The notes beneath the pieces were generated by a model that saw only the letters and a program-made list of their open reading frames with translations, made no database searches and was not told where the DNA came from. Positions 58,740 through 64,000 of a DNA stretch of 64,000 nucleotides are shown here, piece after piece. Every line of letters starts with the position of its first letter. The stretch's first letter is position 1. The translations under genes were made by a program, and so were the position numbers. Where the stretch lies: NCBI GenBank assembly GCA_963931865.1, contig OZ007505.1:6385273-6449272 (forward strand), read 5' to 3'. Source of the stretch: Axinella damicornis. Taxonomy: Eukaryota > Porifera > Demospongiae > Axinellida > Axinellidae.

Positions 58740-61700
58740 CTACATGAAGTCATCAAACTCCCCTCCCAAATCGTTATCATAGTCATGCTGGAAATCCGCC
58801 TTCTTGGCTGCCTTGCCCACTCCCAGAGATGCCTTCACCTTCTTCTTCACAGTCTTGGGAGCCTGCAAGATTGGGGGGGGGGGGGGGGGGCAATAAGGGT
58901 AGATTGCTGCAGCGGGCTCACTCTCGACCAGCCTCCCAACATATACAAGGAACAGGTTTAGGGTTCAGGCACAATTCTCAGTGGGGTGTATAATGCACAG
59001 ATAGGGAAATTCCCTCTCATTTTGATGTGCCTAATGCATTCACACATAGTGGTATGATATTTGCTATAGCCTCAGATACTACAAAGCTGCAATCAGTTAT
59101 TCTTGTAGTGGAGATCGATATTTATAGCCTCCTCATCCCAGTGATATTTTCAATCACACATGGTACCTTTATTTTTTGTTTCTCAGTGGCCATAGTGCTG
59201 AGCATTTTACTCATCTTGCGCAAGTCTTCAACATCCACTGCAGAGACAAGGGATGAGGTGAGTCATGACAGGAGCACATCAAGCCGGCGAGTGGCTCGAT
59301 GCGCTCCTGGTCACGACAATAACAAGTCAAGCAGGAGAACAGGAAGGAACTCACATCCTGCACATGCTGTTCGTAACAAACCATCCATGAACTCCACAAA
59401 ATGAGGGGAGGCCTACAGACAGTGAAGAGGAGTCCTGATTCTCAAGGTCAGGTTATCAAGCACCATCCAGTACTAGCTACACAAACCAACTTACCTCGTA
59501 TTTGGTCAACTTTTTTGCTAATGCATCCTTTAATCTGTCAAAGTCTTCCGGTGACTGAGGATCCATAGTGTCGATGGAGTCCCCTGGCAGGGCCGACACT
59601 GCAGCACAGGAAACAGTCATTATAGCAGTTTGGCTATGAGCAAACTTTCAAAACAATTGTTTCAATCCTGCATACGAAATACTCCCAGTGAGCTGTGTAG
59701 CCAGCCGTTGGGTATTGGCCTAGTGAAGACCAGCACAGTCCAATCAAACATTGCCATCAAGTATGCTCATAGCTGTTTAACACACTGCGACATTTCCTAG
59801 CCAATGTATGTCATAAAACCATTCCTTGGAATAGCAGCTACCCTAGCAACTGCTTGAGGAGCATAATGTCTCACTAGATGGCCATTTGACCTTCTGGCAC
59901 TTCTGTGACTCCACTAGTTTCAACTGCAATTATTTCTGGAAGTTGAATCACCTACAGTTCTAGTCTCGTACCCAGGCAAACTGGGTGCCATGTGAAGAGG
60001 CCGTTTACTTTGAGTTACAATGTACCTACCTTCGCTAACACCATCTGATCTGGAACGTGAGATGATATTATATACAATGACATACATAGTCACTGAATCA
60101 TTGAAGAGCCAGAAGATCAATGTCCGTTTCCATGCCAGCGCATCTCACAAGACACTTTCTTGCCACAAGAGATGTAGTTCATTGTACCCGACATGTGTCA
60201 CTGGGAACATGAGCAGCTGGGCACACTACTGTGTATCCAATTGAACTGATGGAAACTGACAAGTTCCATCCCAGATTTCACTGACCTCCAAACAGCTCTC
60301 TTGTGGTCTCAAGGTCCGCTGCCTTCTGCAGCTCGAGGAGCCGTAGTTTTTCTGTTGCTTGCTCCGCTGCTGTGAGTGGTCTGTTCTGTTCCTCTTGTAA
60401 TGCCTTTTCGGCCAAATCCGCCTCACGACGCTTTGCCTTCTTTTCTTTGATACGTTCCTCCTTTGGCTTCTTGGCTGGAGGGAAGGAGGGATGTACTAAT
60501 GTGAGATCATAGCATTCACAATTGCTAGATTAGTGAGGAATGAGAAACTTTGACAAACCGTTATAAAACAATTAACTCGTACTTAATCCAGTACCCAGAG
60601 GGGGTAGGGGGTAGGTCATAATGTGACATAAATATCATTTCAACAGCTGGTGCACATTACAGCAGGCAACCTAGTGGAGAGTTTTCTTATGGGAATTATC
60701 ATCAGGGAAATCGATGAACGCTCCTACAAGTTGTTGTTCACTATGTTTTGGTGCTAATAGAGTGCTATAGGTGCATTTCTCTTAGTAGGTGTGGCTTCCG
60801 GTAGGAACCCCTGGGATCCACTGTTTTACTGCTTACCTTGCAACCCAAGCAGGCATGCAGACCATTGCGGCTAAATCCTCTGAACTGTGTTTAGTAAGTA
60901 TCTCTATGGTGCCAAGAGGTCTTAACCAACCTCCTCTGGCCAGTGTCATAACTACCAAGGTTTTTTTAAAAAATAAGTAGCAGAACATCGTGGGCCCATG
61001 GGGTGAGCATGACCAAGCTGCATGTATTGTGCATGCATTGCAACCACAGAGGATAGAATGAAGTTGCTGAGTGCCAGTGAGGTCACAATAGTTGTAGGAA
61101 GTTTGTGCTTGCTACACTGTTGGCAACTGTCTAGCACAGATTATCATGTCAGTGTAGCTACTCAGCCCGGTCTCGTGCTGCGCTTTACTTTTGTCGTCTG
61201 CACGCTTGATACCTTGATTCACCAGCACCATTGATTCGTACGTTATATTGCAGGTGCCAGATTTACGGTATGGGGGTACAGATCGAGACCACTCAATTAC
61301 AACTAGTGTGGTGCTCCCCCAAGCTCGCCCAGTTAACCCTCTGACTGCACACCGAACCCTTTGACTTCACATGTAAGTTAATGAACACTTTGACCTAACA
61401 AACAAGTGCTTGGTCCAAACATGGCAATTAACCTTTGACTACACACATAAGTTGTTAATTAATCTGCATATAGATGGAGAGTATCAAAGGTTAAGTTGTT
61501 TGTGCTGCTGCAGACAAAGGAATGCTACACCCTGTGCTACCACTAGTTGTTTGATTTCAGATAGCATTGACTGTAAACCAACACCAGTATAGCTCACATT
61601 TTACTTCTTCCTTTGTCACTTCCTCTTCCTTCTTGGGCTCTTCAGTCACTTCCTGTGGGGGTCAGCACAGTGTCAGCACAGTGTCAGCATCACAGAGCAT

Positions 61701-63117
61701 TCACTGTTTGCTTACTACAGCACCTATTCAGCAGCTTACAATGATCTCACACTATGTGGCTAAAAGTGCAAGCAGGTAGAAAACTGCTGTCTCACTTCCA
61801 ACACTGGACACTATGGTAACCATGGAAATGGGTGGAAGGGCCCGGCATCCTTACTCCTCTGCACCTCTTGCTATTTCTTCTGATTATTCCTGTATGCTTG
61901 TACGTGCCAATTACTTGGGGTGGGGGCTAGAATGAGACTAGGTGGGCGCTTGGTGGCCAAGTGGCTCAAGTGCTGGACAGTGGACCTCAATTTCCAGGCA
62001 GCAAGGTTTTTACAGGGTTCACTCAGTCCTATAACCAAAAATTGAGAGGAGTTTACCTTCATGTCCTTTGAAGGGGACATTAAGCTGTCGGTCCCAAAGG
62101 GGCCTGGTTTAAGGTTACGGGATCCCTGCGCGCGGATACGCGCACCGTATACTTAATTAAGCGCTATTTCATAGTTTTTTGTCACCAAAAATAAAGCCGT
62201 GTGATCCGACTTGGACTTGGAAGACCGTGTTGAAATAGGCACGAACAGTATAGAAAGGGCCGGATGAAGCGTTTTTGTAAATGCTGACGACCGTTCCGAA
62301 GTTATACGGCGCTGTCTTCCAAAGACGGGAATCAAGATGGCGGTTATTCGCACTCAAGGGTCGTTCTTTCGAAGACAGTTCAACCTAGCCACAAAACGCC
62401 TTCGTCCCGCCCTAGAGCTTCCTATGGCGTGTCTCCAAACAGTAGAATCGAGTAGCTGGCGGTCTTCACACTGGAGATTTTTGGTGAATAGTTTGCTGGA
62501 ATTGATTTAACCAGCGTACAACGACTACAGTGTGAGCTGCTACAATGATGTTTAGTCTGCAAGTTGACTACACTCCCTGCTTTGTGTCGAGTAAGTTTGA
62601 TTTCACTAGCTTACTTTCTGTGCGAGAAAAATGGGGTTGAACAAATTGTCTGGCCACGCCCACCGCACGACGAGCCCGTAACCTTAAATAGGTTCTTGCC
62701 TTCTAGCCATATCATTGTGGTAAACCTCTCCAAGGTAACACCATTTCAAAATTACTCCCAGTGTGTGAATATCTTCAGGCCCATCTTCACCAGATCCTCC
62801 CTTCTCTGGACCTTTGTGAAGGATCTGGGAGACTAGGGTATGTCACATGGCTACCTTGAGGTCTGCATCCTCGCCCTCCCACTCATCTTTGACAAACCCA
62901 ACGTCGGGGTCGAAGTCGTCAGCGTCTGGAGACAGATGGCGGGAAAAAGATCCGTCATGGCTCGCTGGTACTATTACATACAGCGAAGATCTATAAACTC
63001 AGTATATCCTCTAAACTAGTTTGCTACAATCCAGCAACACAATGTCGCATATCACATTGTTGGTGGGGTAGAGACACCGTACTCACCCCAAGAATAATCT
63101 TCATCTGCATCCGCCAT
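58740..63117 (-). CDS. EIF3J: Translation initiation factor eIF3 subunit J
   Basis: Six minus-strand exons: 63117-63087, 62925-62855, 61652-61598, 60474-60286, 59598-59495 and 58862-58740, all phase-consistent, giving 190 residues. The acidic N-terminus (MADADEDYSW, FVKDEWEGEDADLK) is followed by a Lys/Glu-rich coiled-coil stretch (KKPKEERIKEKKAKRREADLA). Then comes PLTAAEQATEKLRLLELQ, equivalent to the LTPEEQLADKLRLKKLQ region of animal eIF3j. Next is SPEDFDRLKDALAKKLTKYE, and the tail ends GGEFDDFM, as eIF3j ends in xxYEDFM. eIF3j binds the 40S decoding centre and regulates mRNA and eIF1A occupancy. It is shorter than the human protein, with a reduced acidic region. Intron 2 hosts a SINE split by a TTAA element. 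Confidence 0.9.
61943..62740 (+). mobile_element. tRNA-derived SINE (copy B), split by an insertion
   Basis: The tRNA-like head (TGGTGGCCAAGTGGCTCAAG) begins at about 61943; the body includes GGGACATTAAGCTGTCGGTCC and GGCCTGGTTTAA. The body resumes at 62684 as TTAAATAGGTTCTTGCC...CATTGTGGTAAACC, matching the uninterrupted copy A. Confidence 0.85.
62113..62683. mobile_element. 571-bp TTAA-type MITE nested in the SINE
   Basis: Termini GGTTACGGG and CCCGTAACC are inverted repeats, flanked on both sides by TTAA (62109-62112 and 62684-62687). Removing the element and one TTAA restores the SINE sequence GGTTTAAATAGG seen in copy A. No transposase frame; probably a piggyBac-type derivative. Confidence 0.9.
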
Positions 63118-63227
63118 TTTCACACGTTATCGATGACGTAAGCTTACGTACTGTAGCTCCGCCTACGTCTCGTCTGGGATATCCGGATCCTGGGAACGAG
63201 ATCGAGATTAGAGAAGATCGTAGTAGC
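63118..63227. promoter_or_regulatory. 110-bp bidirectional promoter, EIF3J / downstream gene
   Basis: Only 110 bp between divergent start codons. It contains two CGTC/GACG motifs (ATGACGTAAGC, CTACGTCTCG), CRE-like, and no TATA box. A shared promoter is inferred from geometry. Confidence 0.55.
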
Positions 63228-64000
63228 ATGGCGAGCGAAGAGATCGAGGAGGACTACGATCGGGAAGGTCTTCCAGGTCTTGCAGAACTCGGTAGAGAGA
63301 AGCACCACGCGAGGAAGAGCGAGGACATCTCTGAGCTGATCTCTGTGGCTGAATTCAAGCGAAAGTGGACGGAGCAGGACGATGTCTTTAATGACCCCCT
63401 TCAGGGGGCGGGGCCAGAAGAAATTCGGGGCCAGCTGGGGCTGTCCCTAGCGGAGTTCGCAAGCTTGCAAGAGACCTGCGAGTGAGTCTGGCTAAGGGAA
63501 CCATAACTACATTCCCAGGCCTGTTTCAACATTAAACTCATGGACCGTCTCCGTCTCGGAACCCGCCCCAAGGGTCTGCTTTTGAAACTAGTCTTCACCA
63601 TACATAATTATATTGTGAGGGAACAGCATAATTGTGCTAGCAATCAGGGTGGAGTATGTTGCATTATGCCACCCCTAACTTGCAAGCATCTTTAGTGTAA
63701 TTATACTGGTGTTGAAGGTTGTGTCAGTGCCTCTAGGTTGCCTCTAGGTTTGTCAGTGGAGTGAGTTTCATTACCTGATAATTTTTTTCTCTTTCACACA
63801 CTTCACAGCACGGACCACCTTTTGGTGAGTGATGTCAATGTATTTTTAGTTTTAGTCCCACACATACACAGATTGCAGACCTCTTGCCTATGCCTCTGCA
63901 ACTGAGTAGTGCTTGTTTCCCTTGTGCAGCCTCCCAAAGGCATTGAGCCCATCCTGAAGTTGAAGGTGGCCGACTTGCCAGCGAAAGAGTCACCACTGCA
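63228..64000 (+). CDS. Unrecognised protein, 3'-truncated by window end
   Basis: Three exons are visible with consistent phases: 63228-63481, 63809-63824 (16 nt) and 63930->64000. The N-terminus is acidic and charged (MASEEIEEDYDREGLPGL), with SEDISELISVAEFKRKW, then LGLSLAEFASLQETCD, DTDHLL from the 16-nt exon, and PPKGIEPILKLKVADLP. It looks soluble and partly helical; no known domain was recognised, so no function is offered. It is divergently paired with EIF3J. Confidence 0.65.

Noticed and set aside
59027..59404. 125-residue plus-strand frame with a hydrophobic segment and basic tail
   Set aside because: It lies wholly inside the last EIF3J intron, has no splice or homology support, and its composition looks accidental.
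60031..60050. 20-nt microexon candidate in EIF3J between acgttccag and gtaggt (minus strand)
   Set aside because: Including it would shift the phase needed by the next exon; the flanking exons join correctly without it.

Overview
This window comes from an invertebrate animal nuclear genome. Genes are split by GT-AG introns, some genes lie head to head at very short distances, and introns carry long (CA)n, (AG)n and poly-C tracts. Metazoan families such as MEX3 and IA-2/PTPRN are present. I saw no bacterial operons, CRISPR arrays, rRNA or functional tRNA. A sponge or other early-branching marine invertebrate fits the compact layout and the many miniature fold-back elements, but this placement is inference.

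Left third (1-20 kb). A 5'-truncated proline-rich repeat protein (+) converges on an intronless DUF1152 gene (-). DUF1152 is head to head with a complete seven-exon tetraspanin (+). Next come an alpha-endosulfine/ARPP19 gene (-) and, head to head with it, the lysosomal membrane protein GLMP (+). An intronless GT92-type glycosyltransferase (-) and a four-exon Frag1/DRAM/Sfk1-like membrane protein (+) follow. Exon structures were derived by requiring intron phase to match at every junction.

Middle (20-41 kb). About 4.5 kb of non-genic sequence holds a tRNA-derived SINE, a TTAA-flanked element and a two-copy 290-bp repeat. After a decayed Rab3-like pseudogene (-) comes COG1 (+), with 27 phase-consistent exons over 14 kb, and then a two-exon MEX3 KH/RING gene (+).

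Right third (41-64 kb). An IA-2/PTPRN-type receptor phosphatase (+) spans almost 17 kb with many hairpin elements in its introns. Its WPD loop is degenerate and its ectodomain is very short. EIF3J (-) converges on it. EIF3J starts 110 bp from an unrecognised gene (+) that runs off the end of the window.

The genes are mostly unrelated housekeeping functions (Golgi tethering, lysosome, translation initiation, mitotic phosphatase control). Endomembrane proteins are common among them (tetraspanin, GLMP, GT92, DRAM-like, COG1, IA-2), but no shared pathway can be claimed. The most unusual layer is the mobile DNA: a family of short palindromes with conserved TAGCCTCGTTCCCAGG ends and different self-complementary interiors, plus several complete non-autonomous elements whose target-site duplications can be read directly.
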